Origin: an uncultured Clostridia bacterium
GTDB lineage: Bacteria > Bacillota > Clostridia > Christensenellales > Pumilibacteraceae
DNA: 31,329 nucleotides
Direction: 5' to 3'
NCBI GenBank assembly: GCA_947086925.1
Contig: CAMUAL010000020.1
Span: 1 to 31,329, forward strand
Positions 23,922 to 31,329 of this stretch are shown piece after piece (within the stretch, counting starts at the first letter, position 1; the number at the start of each line of letters is the position of its first letter). The position numbers were made by a program, and so were the translations under genes. The notes beneath the pieces were generated by a model. It was given only the letters and a program-made list of their open reading frames with translations. It was not told where the DNA came from and did no database searches.

Positions 23922-24797
23922 TTACTCTACGTTGCGTATTTGCTCTTTGATTTTTTCGAGCTGATTTTTCATTTCAACCACAAGCTTCGTAAGTTCCATG
24001 TCGTTCGATTTACTGCCCATGGTATTTATTTCACGGTTTATCTCCTGCGACAAAAAGTCGAGCTTTCTTCCTTGCGGTTCACTGCCGTTAAGACATGACG
24101 TAAACTGCTTAATGTGCGACGAAAGCCGCGAAATTTCTTCGTTTATATCGGCTTTGTCGGCAAAGAACGCAACTTCGTTAAGTAACCGTACTTCGTCGAT
24201 TTTAACGTCTTTAAGAAGTTCGCTTATTCTGTCGGTCAGCTTTTTGCGGTAATCTTCAACTACTATCGGCGCGCGTGCCACCACTTTTTCGAGCGAGCTC
24301 ACTATTGTGGAAATCAAATGCGCCAAATCGGATTTAATTCCTTCGCCCTCGGTTAAACGCATGCCGTCGAGATTCACTACCGCCTCTTTCGTTGCTTCGG
24401 CAGCAAGCTCTTTGATAAGCTCGGGGTCGTCTTTAAGCGGTTGCAATGCCGAAACCTCGGGAAGACGCAACAGTGCGGTTGCACCCAAGTCGCAATCGAG
24501 CATAAATTCGTCGCGCAAAGTTTTTGCCGCTTTTACGTATTCCGACGCAAGCGCAAGGTCGAGCTTTAACTCAGAGTTCGCTCCCGATGAGTTTTCAAAC
24601 GAAAAATAAACATCCACGCTTCCGCGCTTAATCACTGCGCCTATTTGCTTGCGTATTATATCGTCGCATGCCGCAAACGACTTACCGAGACGTGAATTTA
24701 TTTCCAAGTACCGATTATTTACGGCTTTGAGTTCTACGGTAACGGTTTTGCCGTCGCGACTGCACACACCCTTGCCGTATCCGGTCATGCTTTTCAT
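23922..24797 (-). CDS. YicC family endoribonuclease
   Basis: The 291-residue protein has the family N-terminus MKSMTGYGKG and the C-terminal DUF1732 signature GRKLDFLSQEINREINTMGS with SKSNDMEL. Characterised YicC proteins are endoribonucleases. It is the first gene of the 13-gene operon, transcribed from the promoter at 24830-24858, with AAAGGA about ten bases before ATG 24797. Confidence 0.92.
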   Translation of the reverse strand: MKSMTGYGKGVCSRDGKTVTVELKAVNNRYLEINSRLGKSFAACDDIIRKQIGAVIKRGSVDVYFSFENSSGANSELKLDLALASEYVKAAKTLRDEFMLDCDLGATALLRLPEVSALQPLKDDPELIKELAAEATKEAVVNLDGMRLTEGEGIKSDLAHLISTIVSSLEKVVARAPIVVEDYRKKLTDRISELLKDVKIDEVRLLNEVAFFADKADINEEISRLSSHIKQFTSCLNGSEPQGRKLDFLSQEINREINTMGSKSNDMELTKLVVEMKNQLEKIKEQIRNVE

Positions 24798-24829
24798 TCG
24801 CTTGTTTCCTTTTGGTTTTCGCTTATACC

Positions 24830-24858
24830 ATTATATCATTTTATTTCCGATTTTTCAA
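24830..24858 (-). promoter_or_regulatory. Promoter of the yicC-to-spoVM operon
   Basis: Minus strand: TTGAAA (24858-24853), a 17-base spacer, then TATAAT (24835-24830) preceded by TGA (extended -10). The -35 overlaps the ligA stop codon. Confidence 0.8.
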
Positions 24859-26780
24859 GCGTTTATAAGCCGTGTAAACTCTTTATCGTCTATAATTTTT
24901 TTGCCGAGCTTAATTGCTTTACTCAGCTTACTGCCCGCATCCTCGCCCGCTATAACAACGTCTACGTCTTTGCTTACCGTATCGGACACCGTTGCCCCCA
25001 TGCCGCGCAGTAAGTCTGCCGCCGCCGTGCGAGACATTGAAATTTTTCCCGTAAGCACAACCTTTTTGCCTGCAAAATATCCGTTTCCGTTCGCTTTTTC
25101 GTAAACGGGGTTAATGCCTATCTGCTTGAATTTTTCTATAAGTCCGCCGTGTTCCGAGAAATAATCTACTATGCTTTTCGCAACAATATCGCCCACTTCG
25201 GGAACAGCCGTAAGTTCTTCCGCGCTCGCTTTCATTAAAGCGTCTATGCTTTTAAAGGTTTCCGCAAGAACGCGCGCCGCCACCTTGCCTACGTTCGGTA
25301 TACCCAAAGCATTTACAAAATGCGGCAAATCGGCGTTTTTGCTCTTTTGCACCGAATCGATAAAGTTTGAAATTTTCTTATCTTTGAAGCCGTCGAGTAG
25401 GCTTAAATCGTCTTTTGTAAGTCCGTATAAATCCGTCACCGAGTGCACTCCGAGCTTATCGTAAAGCTGAAACACGGTTTTATCGGATACACCGTCTATA
25501 TCCATGCAGTCCTTAGACGCGAAATGCTCGATTCTTCCGCAAATCTGCGGCGGACAACCGTTTTCGTTCGGGCAAAATATGTGTGCACCCAATTCGTAAA
25601 GTTTTGTTCCGCAAGCTGGGCAAATTTCGGGAGCGTTTACTTCTTTTCCTCCTTTATCCTCTGCTATACCGAGTATTTCGGGAATAACGTCGTTACTGCG
25701 CCTAATAAAAACAGTACTTCCTATTTTTACCTTTTTACGCATTATATCGCCGTAATTGTTAAGCGTGGCTTTCGATATGGTAGCACCGCAAAGCTGAACG
25801 GGAGCAAGCAGAGCAAGCGGAGTGAGTTTGCCCGTGCGTCCTACCTGCCAAACTATATCTTTAAGCTCGGTAGAAGTTTCTTCCGCCTCGAACTTGTAAG
25901 CTATTGCCCATCGCGGGAACTTATCGGTGTATCCGAGTTTTTCTCTCAAAGAAAAATCGTCAACCTTTATCACCATTCCGTCAATAAGATAATCGAGCGA
26001 ATCGCGGTTCACGTTTTTTATGATTTCTATTATTTCCTCGATTGATTCGCTTTTCCAAATTACGCCCGTTTTAAAACGCTGAGATTTCAAAAATTCGATT
26101 GAATCGGACTGCGAATCAATGCCGCCGTCGCTCTTGTAATTCACGTTGTAAAACAGTATATCGAGATTGCGCTTTGCCGTTACTTTGGGGTCTAAATTCC
26201 TTATTGCTCCCGCAACGCCGTTGCGCGGATTTTTAAGCGGTTCGTCGGCACTCTCGTTGTATTTGTTAAACGCGCTCCACCGCATTATTCCCTCGCCTTG
26301 CGCTTCCAAAACACCTTTATACGCTATCGATGGCGGAATTGATTTTATGGTCGCCACCTGAGCGGTTACGTCCTCACCCACACTGCCGTTGCCGCGCGTA
26401 GATGCCCCCTTGAAAAATCCGTTCTCGTAAGTCAAACAAAGCGTAAGTCCGTCTAATTTATACTCCAAAGTATATAAAACATTGCCGCCCGCCGCCTTTC
26501 TTATCTTCTCGTCGAACGCACGTAAGCCGTCGAAATCATTGCATTTATCAAGACTGTAAAGCTTGTTGATATGCTCGTGTTGTCCGAAAGCCTTCACCGG
26601 CTCGCCGCCTATTTTTCGCGTGGGAGAATCGGGCAATACACGCCCCTCGGCTTTTTCCAAAGCAACAAGTTCGTCGTACAAAGCATCATACTGCGAATCC
26701 GCCACTATGGGATTATCGAGCACGTAATAATGAAAGGCGTAGTCGTTCAATTTATCAACAAGTTCTTTCATTCTGTCCAC
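24855..26780 (-). CDS. ligA: NAD-dependent DNA ligase LigA
   Basis: LigA seals nicks in replication and repair. The 641-residue protein has the N-terminal Ia domain, the adenylation lysine in EYKLDGLTL (about 105-113), an OB fold, and a four-Cys zinc finger (CPAC and CPNENGC). A helix-hairpin-helix region and a C-terminal BRCT domain (about 565-641, FAGKKVVLTGK) follow. The start is GTG 26780 with AAAGGAG about ten bases upstream. It follows pcrA by 15 bases, the usual pcrA-ligA pair. Confidence 0.97.
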   Translation of the reverse strand: MDRMKELVDKLNDYAFHYYVLDNPIVADSQYDALYDELVALEKAEGRVLPDSPTRKIGGEPVKAFGQHEHINKLYSLDKCNDFDGLRAFDEKIRKAAGGNVLYTLEYKLDGLTLCLTYENGFFKGASTRGNGSVGEDVTAQVATIKSIPPSIAYKGVLEAQGEGIMRWSAFNKYNESADEPLKNPRNGVAGAIRNLDPKVTAKRNLDILFYNVNYKSDGGIDSQSDSIEFLKSQRFKTGVIWKSESIEEIIEIIKNVNRDSLDYLIDGMVIKVDDFSLREKLGYTDKFPRWAIAYKFEAEETSTELKDIVWQVGRTGKLTPLALLAPVQLCGATISKATLNNYGDIMRKKVKIGSTVFIRRSNDVIPEILGIAEDKGGKEVNAPEICPACGTKLYELGAHIFCPNENGCPPQICGRIEHFASKDCMDIDGVSDKTVFQLYDKLGVHSVTDLYGLTKDDLSLLDGFKDKKISNFIDSVQKSKNADLPHFVNALGIPNVGKVAARVLAETFKSIDALMKASAEELTAVPEVGDIVAKSIVDYFSEHGGLIEKFKQIGINPVYEKANGNGYFAGKKVVLTGKISMSRTAAADLLRGMGATVSDTVSKDVDVVIAGEDAGSKLSKAIKLGKKIIDDKEFTRLINA

Positions 26781-26795
26781 AAAGGTATTACTCCT

Positions 26796-29012
26796 TTAAT
26801 TACAAAGTTTGAGCGGCGCATAATCGAGTGCGAGAGTTATGTTTCCCACCGTATCGAACGACACCTGCGCATATTTACTGTTATGCTCATCTGAAACATT
26901 AACGATAACGCCTTTACCGAACTTGGGGTGCATAACTTCCGCTCCGACAGTAAATCCCGATAAATCCGCGCTTTGCTTTGCGGGTGCGGCGGCAGGTCGT
27001 TGAACAATGGGTTTGGCTTGCGACGCATTAGGCGCGGTATGCGAGTATGAAGGCGCGGAGTCGGAGTATGCCGAGCCGTATCTGCGGCTACCCGAATAAG
27101 ATACCGTATCGGGAACTATTCCCGCTTCCTTTAAAAATCTTGTCGGGAACATCTGTTTACGCTGTCCGTACAAAAACCGCGACGCCGAATATGTGGTAAA
27201 CAGCCTCTCTTTTGCACGAGTTACGGCAACATAAAACAGTCTGCGTTCCTCTTGTTCGTCCTCGCTCGAATCCATGCGGATAATAGGAAAAATTCCTTCT
27301 TCGAGTCCTACTATGTAAACAACCTTGAATTCCAAACCCTTCGCACTGTGAACCGTTGCTATACTTACGTAGTCGCTTCCGTCCATTTCGTCGGTATCGG
27401 AATAAAGACTTATCATTTGCAGATAGTCGCTTAAATCCGCGCCTTCGTTTGCTTCTTCGAACTGTTTGACCGATGCAAGAAATTCCTCTATGTGCATAAG
27501 ACGGTTGCGGCTCTCCTCATCGTCGCCGCCGTACAGAACGTGAAGTCCGAGCGCGGACACGAGTCTGTCGACAAGCTCGTAAATTCCGCAGTTCTTTTTA
27601 ACTTCGTAAAGCATTTCGAGAAGTTCTGAAAATCCCGCTATTTTTTTGACTACCGAAAGCGGCAAATCGGGATTCGTTTTTATGCCGAGTATTACGTCGG
27701 TTACGTTTTTTCCCGTAACCGCGGCATAATTGCGCAGTTGCGCTATTGTGCCGTCGCCTATTCCGCGCTTAGGGAAGTTAATAATACGCACAAGCGCTTC
27801 GCTGTCGGCGGGATTCCCCAAAACTTTTAAGTACGCCAAAAGGTCTTTGATTTCTTTGCGCTCGAAGAATTTGAAGCCGCCGAAAATTTTGTGCGGTATT
27901 CCGTACTGCAAAAGCTTTTCCTCGAACGAACGCGAAAGCGCGTTTAAACGCATTAGTATCGCTATATCGGAAAACTTGTACTTTCCGTTCCGAACCAAAC
28001 CGACAATGCTGTTTACTACCGCATGAGCTTCTTCCTGTTCGGAATTTGCTCTGTAAAATTCGATAGGGTCGCCCTGCCCGTTATCTGTCCACAAAGTTTT
28101 TTCGAGCCGTGCGGTATTGTGCTTGATAACTCTGTTTGCCGCATTAAGTATATTCTGAGTCGAGCGGTAGTTGCGCTCCAACTTGTAAACTCTGCACCCC
28201 TCGAAGTCATGTGTAAAATTGAAAATATTACGAAAATCCGCGCCGCGCCAGCCGTAAATACATTGGTCCTCGTCGCCGACTGCAAACACGTTGCCGTACT
28301 TTGCGCCTATTAAACGCACAAGGTCGTACTGAACGGTGTTGGTATCTTGAAATTCGTCTACGTGAATATATTTAAATCGGTTCTGACAATACTGCAAAGC
28401 GTCGGAATCCTCGGTAAGCAATTTATGCGTTACAAGCAGTAAATCGTCGTAATCGAGCGCGTTATTACGTTTTAGCTCTTTCTGATATTCCGCATATATT
28501 ATGCAGATTTCATCGATATTATCGTAATACTCGTTGTGCTTTTTGTATTCTTCGGGTGTAAGTCCGTCGTTTTTTGCGTCGGAAATCGACCATATCGCCT
28601 TTTTTACAAGCTCCTCTGCATCTAATTCCTTTGCCTTTATTATGTTTTTGACTATTCTTTCCTTTTCGTCCTCGCCGTAAATCGAAAAATTTTTATCGTA
28701 TCCTATACGGTCGATAAACCTGCGCAAAATCCGCACGCACATAGAGTGAAAAGTGGATATAAGCATGCCGTCGGCGGCGTTCGGTATCATTGCCGCAAGC
28801 CTTTCGCGCATTTCGCTTGCCGCTTTGTTTGTAAAAGTTATGGCAAGTATATTATACGGATTGACATTCTTTTCGGTTACCAAATATGCTATTCGATGCG
28901 TTAAAAGGCGGGTCTTGCCGCTACCGGCACCCGCCGTTACCAAAACCGCTCCCTCGGTGTCGAGTACTGGTTTTAACTGTTCTTCGTTAAGTTCTGAAAG
29001 TAAAAAACTCAT
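26796..29012 (-). CDS. pcrA: ATP-dependent DNA helicase PcrA (UvrD/Rep family)
   Basis: PcrA is a superfamily 1A 3'-5' helicase for repair and plasmid replication. Visible motifs are LNEEQ (Q motif), AGAGSGKTRLL (Walker A, about 28-38), DEFQDTN (II), GDEDQCIYGWRGA (III), YRST (IV) and YVAVTRAKERL (VI). A C-terminal Tudor-like domain (FTVGAEVMHPKFGKG) binds RNA polymerase in known PcrA. The 738 residues fit the family. No Shine-Dalgarno site is visible before ATG 29012. Confidence 0.97.
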   Translation of the reverse strand: MSFLLSELNEEQLKPVLDTEGAVLVTAGAGSGKTRLLTHRIAYLVTEKNVNPYNILAITFTNKAASEMRERLAAMIPNAADGMLISTFHSMCVRILRRFIDRIGYDKNFSIYGEDEKERIVKNIIKAKELDAEELVKKAIWSISDAKNDGLTPEEYKKHNEYYDNIDEICIIYAEYQKELKRNNALDYDDLLLVTHKLLTEDSDALQYCQNRFKYIHVDEFQDTNTVQYDLVRLIGAKYGNVFAVGDEDQCIYGWRGADFRNIFNFTHDFEGCRVYKLERNYRSTQNILNAANRVIKHNTARLEKTLWTDNGQGDPIEFYRANSEQEEAHAVVNSIVGLVRNGKYKFSDIAILMRLNALSRSFEEKLLQYGIPHKIFGGFKFFERKEIKDLLAYLKVLGNPADSEALVRIINFPKRGIGDGTIAQLRNYAAVTGKNVTDVILGIKTNPDLPLSVVKKIAGFSELLEMLYEVKKNCGIYELVDRLVSALGLHVLYGGDDEESRNRLMHIEEFLASVKQFEEANEGADLSDYLQMISLYSDTDEMDGSDYVSIATVHSAKGLEFKVVYIVGLEEGIFPIIRMDSSEDEQEERRLFYVAVTRAKERLFTTYSASRFLYGQRKQMFPTRFLKEAGIVPDTVSYSGSRRYGSAYSDSAPSYSHTAPNASQAKPIVQRPAAAPAKQSADLSGFTVGAEVMHPKFGKGVIVNVSDEHNSKYAQVSFDTVGNITLALDYAPLKLCN

Positions 29013-29043
29013 AGAAAAATTTTAACATATCGGCATGATAAAG

Positions 29044-29469
29044 TCAACCGCTTTTGCCGTTGCGCTCACGGTAATAACGCTCGCGCATCTCTCCGAATTT
29101 GCGAGCAAGTTGCAGTATATAACGCTGTTTGTTGCCCTCGTCCATTTTGTCGAATTCGTCACGGTTTATAAGTTGTCCTATGGGATTCATGGAATTTTCG
29201 TCGTTTTCGAGAATAGAACAAACCTTGACGTAAAACTCTTCTTCCTCGTTCGCCTTTTCGCAATTAAGCGCTTTATGCTCGTCGCGCTTGAATTTCTCGT
29301 GCTGTAAATCGGTAATCAGTCGCACGTTGTCGTTACTGTTTCCGATTTTTTCCAAGGCTTTTTCTTTTTCGTCGCACATGCGCTGCCAATACCCCATTTT
29401 AAGCCGTTCCTTTGCAAGCAGTGCCCTGCGCTTCAACTCACTGTACTCATAACCCGCTTTATTAGCCAT
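29044..29469 (-). CDS. Conserved-looking protein of unknown function
   Basis: I do not recognise this 141-residue protein. It is highly charged, with many Lys, Glu and Arg residues, and almost entirely helical in appearance. It has no signal peptide, membrane segment or metal motif. Two helical blocks (about 8-50 and 100-138) are joined by an acidic middle (EKANEEEEFY). It ends 31 bases before pcrA on the same strand and shares its promoter, which suggests a role linked to DNA repair or simple co-transcription. ATG 29469 is chosen over a longer frame because AGGAGG lies six bases upstream. Confidence 0.75.
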   Translation of the reverse strand: MANKAGYEYSELKRRALLAKERLKMGYWQRMCDEKEKALEKIGNSNDNVRLITDLQHEKFKRDEHKALNCEKANEEEEFYVKVCSILENDENSMNPIGQLINRDEFDKMDEGNKQRYILQLARKFGEMRERYYRERNGKSG

Positions 29470-29498
29470 TTTTATCCTCCTGCCGTAGTAATGAAACA

Positions 29499-29527
29499 AT
29501 TATAGCATTTTGAGGAAGACGAAAACC
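29499..29527 (-). promoter_or_regulatory. Candidate promoter of the unknown gene-pcrA-ligA operon
   Basis: Minus strand: TATAAT (29504-29499) preceded by TGC (extended -10). No good -35 is present at 16-18 bases (GGTTTT at 17). The likely -35 region falls inside the left arm of the inverted repeat at 29520-29554. Confidence 0.5.
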
Positions 29528-29554
29528 GTAATCGACAAAACACGTCGGTTTTCG
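29520..29554. repeat. Inverted repeat in the pcrA-operon promoter region
   Basis: CGAAAACCG (29520-29528) and CGGTTTTCG (29546-29554) are perfect 9-bp arms around a 17-base spacer. The left arm covers the predicted -35 region. It could be an operator or a weak hairpin; there is no T tract typical of a terminator on the plus strand, and none is needed between divergent genes. Confidence 0.55.
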
Positions 29555-29611
29555 AGCAAATAAATCATATGTCGCGATACTTTAAATGAATAAATTTTTT
29601 CATTATTACTA

Positions 29612-29641
29612 TTTACAAAAAAGCATGTATTATGATATAAT
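29612..29641 (+). promoter_or_regulatory. Promoter of the membrane-protein gene
   Basis: TTTACA (29612-29617), an 18-base spacer, then TATAAT (29636-29641) preceded by TGA (extended -10). Predicted start is near 29648, about 34 bases before the ATG. Confidence 0.7.
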
Positions 29642-29681
29642 AAAAATGCTGTTTAGAGATTTGTAAACGGAGGTTTTATAA

Positions 29682-30362
29682 ATGGACGCAAAGAAACGTG
29701 CAAAAATAATGCTCGTTGCTTTCGGCATTATGGCTGCGGGTGCAATAGCCTGCATTGTAACGGGAATAGTTATAGACAACGAAACTCCCAAAATAATAGC
29801 ATTTTTTCTCGCTATTATAGCTGTTGTATTTCTTATATTGGGCATAAACGAAGCAATCGTAGCCAAACAAGTAAAAAAGAATATGGATAATCCGGACTCG
29901 TTTTGCTCTAAAACATACGGAAAAGGCAAAGAATACACCTACTTTTCGGGACTTATGAATAAAAACGCCAACACGGCGAAAAACGCAGCAATAAACGCTT
30001 TCGGCGCGCTTGGTGTGATTTTCGGCGGCGGCGGGGTATTCGTGAGCGGACAAAATTCGTGGGATATATTCGTTTCCCCTGACGAGCTTATTTTAAACTG
30101 CAAAAGCAGTAACCGGAAGTTAAACGATAATCGCTTTATATGCGTTTATAAGCAAGAAATTCAAAATATGGAATATAAGCCGTTAAAACACGGCGAGCGC
30201 ATAATAATTACCGATAAGTACGGCAAAACCGTAAGCTTAGATATATCTGCAAAACTATACCCTTCCGAGCTTATACACGAAACTTTCGAAAAACTGAATC
30301 CGACACAAATGCCCGAATCTGCCGACGGGCAAACTCCGCCCTCCGAAGAAATATTCGCCTGA
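29682..30362 (+). CDS. Membrane protein of unknown function
   Basis: The 226-residue protein is not recognised. Two strong membrane helices (about 9-31 and 37-59) form an N-terminal hairpin. A basic loop and a Gly/Ala-rich hydrophobic stretch (about 105-122, GALGVIFGGGG) follow. The C-terminal half looks like a small beta domain (WDIFVSPDELIL ... RIIITDKYGKTVSLDI), possibly PH-like, but this is only a shape impression. The tail is acidic and proline-rich. GGAGG lies eight bases before ATG 29682, and the promoter is strong. It is one of only two plus-strand protein genes in the window and stands alone, converging on rpsU. Confidence 0.8.
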   Translation: MDAKKRAKIMLVAFGIMAAGAIACIVTGIVIDNETPKIIAFFLAIIAVVFLILGINEAIVAKQVKKNMDNPDSFCSKTYGKGKEYTYFSGLMNKNANTAKNAAINAFGALGVIFGGGGVFVSGQNSWDIFVSPDELILNCKSSNRKLNDNRFICVYKQEIQNMEYKPLKHGERIIITDKYGKTVSLDISAKLYPSELIHETFEKLNPTQMPESADGQTPPSEEIFA

Positions 30363-30371
30363 TTCTTTTAA

Positions 30372-30460
30372 CGTCAACCGTAGAATCTGTAAAGCTACCG
30401 TTTTTCGTCAAACCGTACAATCTGTAAAGCTACCGTTTTTTCGACAACCGTAAAATCATT
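30372..30460. repeat. Tandem direct repeat (2.5 copies, 34-36 bp)
   Basis: Unit 1 (30372-30405) and unit 2 (30406-30441) share AATCTGTAAAGCTACCGTTT and an upstream CGTCAAACCGTA-type segment with two small differences. A partial third copy (30442-30460) keeps CGACAACCGTAAAATC. They sit between the convergent ends of the membrane-protein gene and rpsU, just before the terminator. No coding frame or protein repeat explains them. Confidence 0.8.
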
Positions 30461-30471
30461 TCGTAATCGTA

Positions 30472-30510
30472 TAAAAAAACGAACGTAATTAAATTTACGT
30501 TCGTTTTGCT
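30472..30510. terminator. Bidirectional terminator between membrane gene and rpsU
   Basis: A perfect 13-bp stem (30476-30488 with 30495-30507) has a 6-base loop. On the minus strand it ends in seven or more U residues, a strong terminator for rpsU; on the plus strand the tail is T-rich but weaker. Confidence 0.85.
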
Positions 30511-30514
30511 TTAT

Positions 30515-30694
30515 TTAGCCTTTCGAGCCGCGTTTACGGGCTGCTTCGGATTTCTTCTTTCTGCGAACAGACGGTTTTTCGTAATGCTCTTTACGTCTCA
30601 TGTCGCCCATAATGTTATCTTTTTGACATTTGCGCTTAAAGCGTTTAAGTGCGCTGTCGAGAGATTCGTTTTCTCCTACCTTGATAACGGACAT
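30515..30694 (-). CDS. rpsU: 30S ribosomal protein S21 (bS21)
   Basis: The 59-residue basic protein begins SVIKVGENESLDSALKRFKR and continues with CQKDNIMGDMRRKEHYEKP and an Arg/Lys-rich tail, which is S21 throughout. It joins the small subunit near the anti-Shine-Dalgarno end of 16S rRNA. ATG 30694 has AGGTGG ten bases upstream. It follows the HIT gene and has its own perfect consensus promoter. Confidence 0.97.
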   Translation of the reverse strand: MSVIKVGENESLDSALKRFKRKCQKDNIMGDMRRKEHYEKPSVRRKKKSEAARKRGSKG

Positions 30695-30738
30695 CTAAAT
30701 TACACCACCTTTGCTCCAAAGCGTTTACTTACCGATAT

Positions 30739-30767
30739 ATTATACCCGAGTAAGAAGATAATGTCAA
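30739..30767 (-). promoter_or_regulatory. Promoter of rpsU (perfect consensus)
   Basis: Minus strand: TTGACA (30767-30762), 17 bases, then TATAAT (30744-30739). It lies just after the HIT gene stop and allows high independent expression of S21. Confidence 0.85.
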
Positions 30768-30787
30768 ATGTTTTTATGCCTTTTAAT

Positions 30788-31132
30788 TTATAATTCGGGA
30801 AAATCCATTTTCTGCCCGCCGAGTATGTGAATATGCAAATGGAACACCGTTTGTCCCGCGTCGTCGCCCTGATTTATTACAAGACGATAACCGCCTCCGA
30901 GTCCGAGTTTATCGGCAAGCGTAGGAATAGTGGCAAGGATTTTTCCCAAATCTTCGCGGTCGGAATCCGTCATTTCGGATAAAAGTTTATAATGCTTTTT
31001 GGGAATTGCAAGATAATGCAATTTTGCCTTTGGCTCGATGTCCTTAATTATTATCATGCGGTCGTCCTCGTAAAAACGCTGTGACGGAATCTCCCCTTCC
31101 TGTATTGCGCAAAATACACAGTTATTCTTCAT
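30788..31132 (-). CDS. HIT family protein (HINT-type nucleotide phosphoramidase)
   Basis: The 114-residue protein has the histidine triad HLHIHI near residues 98-103, the HIT signature that binds nucleotide alpha-phosphate. Zinc-type CVFC near residues 5-8 and an IPKKH segment complete the HINT form. The family hydrolyses purine nucleoside phosphoramidates; the natural substrate is uncertain. The start overlaps the MtaB-like stop by 11 bases. The mtaB-HIT-rpsU order is common in Bacillota. Confidence 0.93.
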   Translation of the reverse strand: MKNNCVFCAIQEGEIPSQRFYEDDRMIIIKDIEPKAKLHYLAIPKKHYKLLSEMTDSDREDLGKILATIPTLADKLGLGGGYRLVINQGDDAGQTVFHLHIHILGGQKMDFPEL

Positions 31133-31329
31133 AATTTTCGGCTTTAACTCCTTCTTTATATAAATATTTTAATTTCACTTTTTTGATTTCGCCTAACGGC
31201 ACACCCGAATACACCTTAATGTAATTAGAAGTGTAACCCGCGGTTTCACCGCCGCTTTCCGTTTCGGCGTAAACCTCGGATACGGAATCCAAATTCGCTT
31301 TGTAAAATTCTTCCCGCATTTCCTTTGCA
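31122..31329 (-). CDS. mtaB: C-terminal end of MtaB-like tRNA methylthiotransferase (partial)
   Basis: The frame is open to the window edge, so only the last ~69 residues are seen. They match the end of MiaB/MtaB-type radical SAM methylthiotransferases: REEFYKANLDS, then the TRAM-like strand GGETAGYTSNYIKVY and a VKLKYL ending. Linkage to HIT and rpsU favours MtaB (2-methylthio on t6A37 of tRNA) over MiaB or RimO. The cluster-binding domains lie outside the window. Confidence 0.7.
   Translation of the reverse strand, partial: AKEMREEFYKANLDSVSEVYAETESGGETAGYTSNYIKVYSGVPLGEIKKVKLKYLYKEGVKAENYEE

Noticed and set aside
29013..29043. Separate promoter directly before pcrA
   Set aside because: A TTAAAAT-like box lies only about 10 bases from the ATG with no -35, leaving no leader for a ribosome site.
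30372..30460. CRISPR array
   Set aside because: The repeats are directly adjacent with no unique spacers, and no cas gene is nearby.

Overview
The window looks like chromosomal DNA from a member of the Bacillota, most likely a Clostridia-type lineage. Three things point there. The gene order yicC-gmk-rpoZ-coaBC-priA-def-fmt-rsmB-rlmN-rsgA-rpe-thiN-spoVM / rpmB / asp23-fakA-recG is the classic Firmicutes block. The histidine genes use the short HisG plus HisZ arrangement. There are two sporulation-type genes: a tiny spoVM and a stand-alone Spo0A DNA-binding domain. DNA is moderately AT-rich, Shine-Dalgarno sites are strong, and promoters fit the housekeeping sigma factor. I cannot name a genus. 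Nothing looks like a phage, plasmid, insertion sequence or CRISPR array.

Layout from left to right. Positions 1-300 hold tRNA-Trp (+) with its terminator and a minus-facing promoter. Positions 300-3,700 (all minus) hold a GDSL esterase, a ComEC-like DNA-uptake channel whose nuclease domain has lost its metal ligands, and a stand-alone Spo0A-C regulator. Positions 3,815-8,967 are the histidine operon hisZ-hisG-hisD-hisB-hisA-hisIE (minus), with a perfect consensus promoter and a clear terminator, but without hisH, hisF or hisC. Positions 8,976-13,209 hold asp23-fakA-recG (minus). Divergently, rpmB (+) has its own promoter and terminator. Positions 13,657-24,858 form a tightly packed minus-strand operon of 13 genes from yicC to spoVM (primary metabolism, replication restart, translation start, RNA modification). 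It starts at one extended -10 promoter and ends at a hairpin terminator. Positions 24,855-29,527 hold an unknown small gene, pcrA and ligA (DNA repair). Then come a plus-strand membrane protein of unknown function, a tandem repeat, and on the minus strand rpsU, a HIT protein and the C-terminal end of an MtaB-like tRNA methylthiotransferase cut by the window edge.

Most of the window is conserved housekeeping DNA, and I do not see a convincing new defence or biosynthetic system. The points worth following are the 28-residue SpoVM that ordinary gene callers would miss, the Spo0A-C protein with a palindrome inside its promoter, the loss of prpC/prkC, remA and hisH/hisF from otherwise conserved neighbourhoods, the degenerate ComEC C-terminus, two uncharacterised genes (29,044-29,469 and 29,682-30,362), and several unexplained inverted or tandem repeats.
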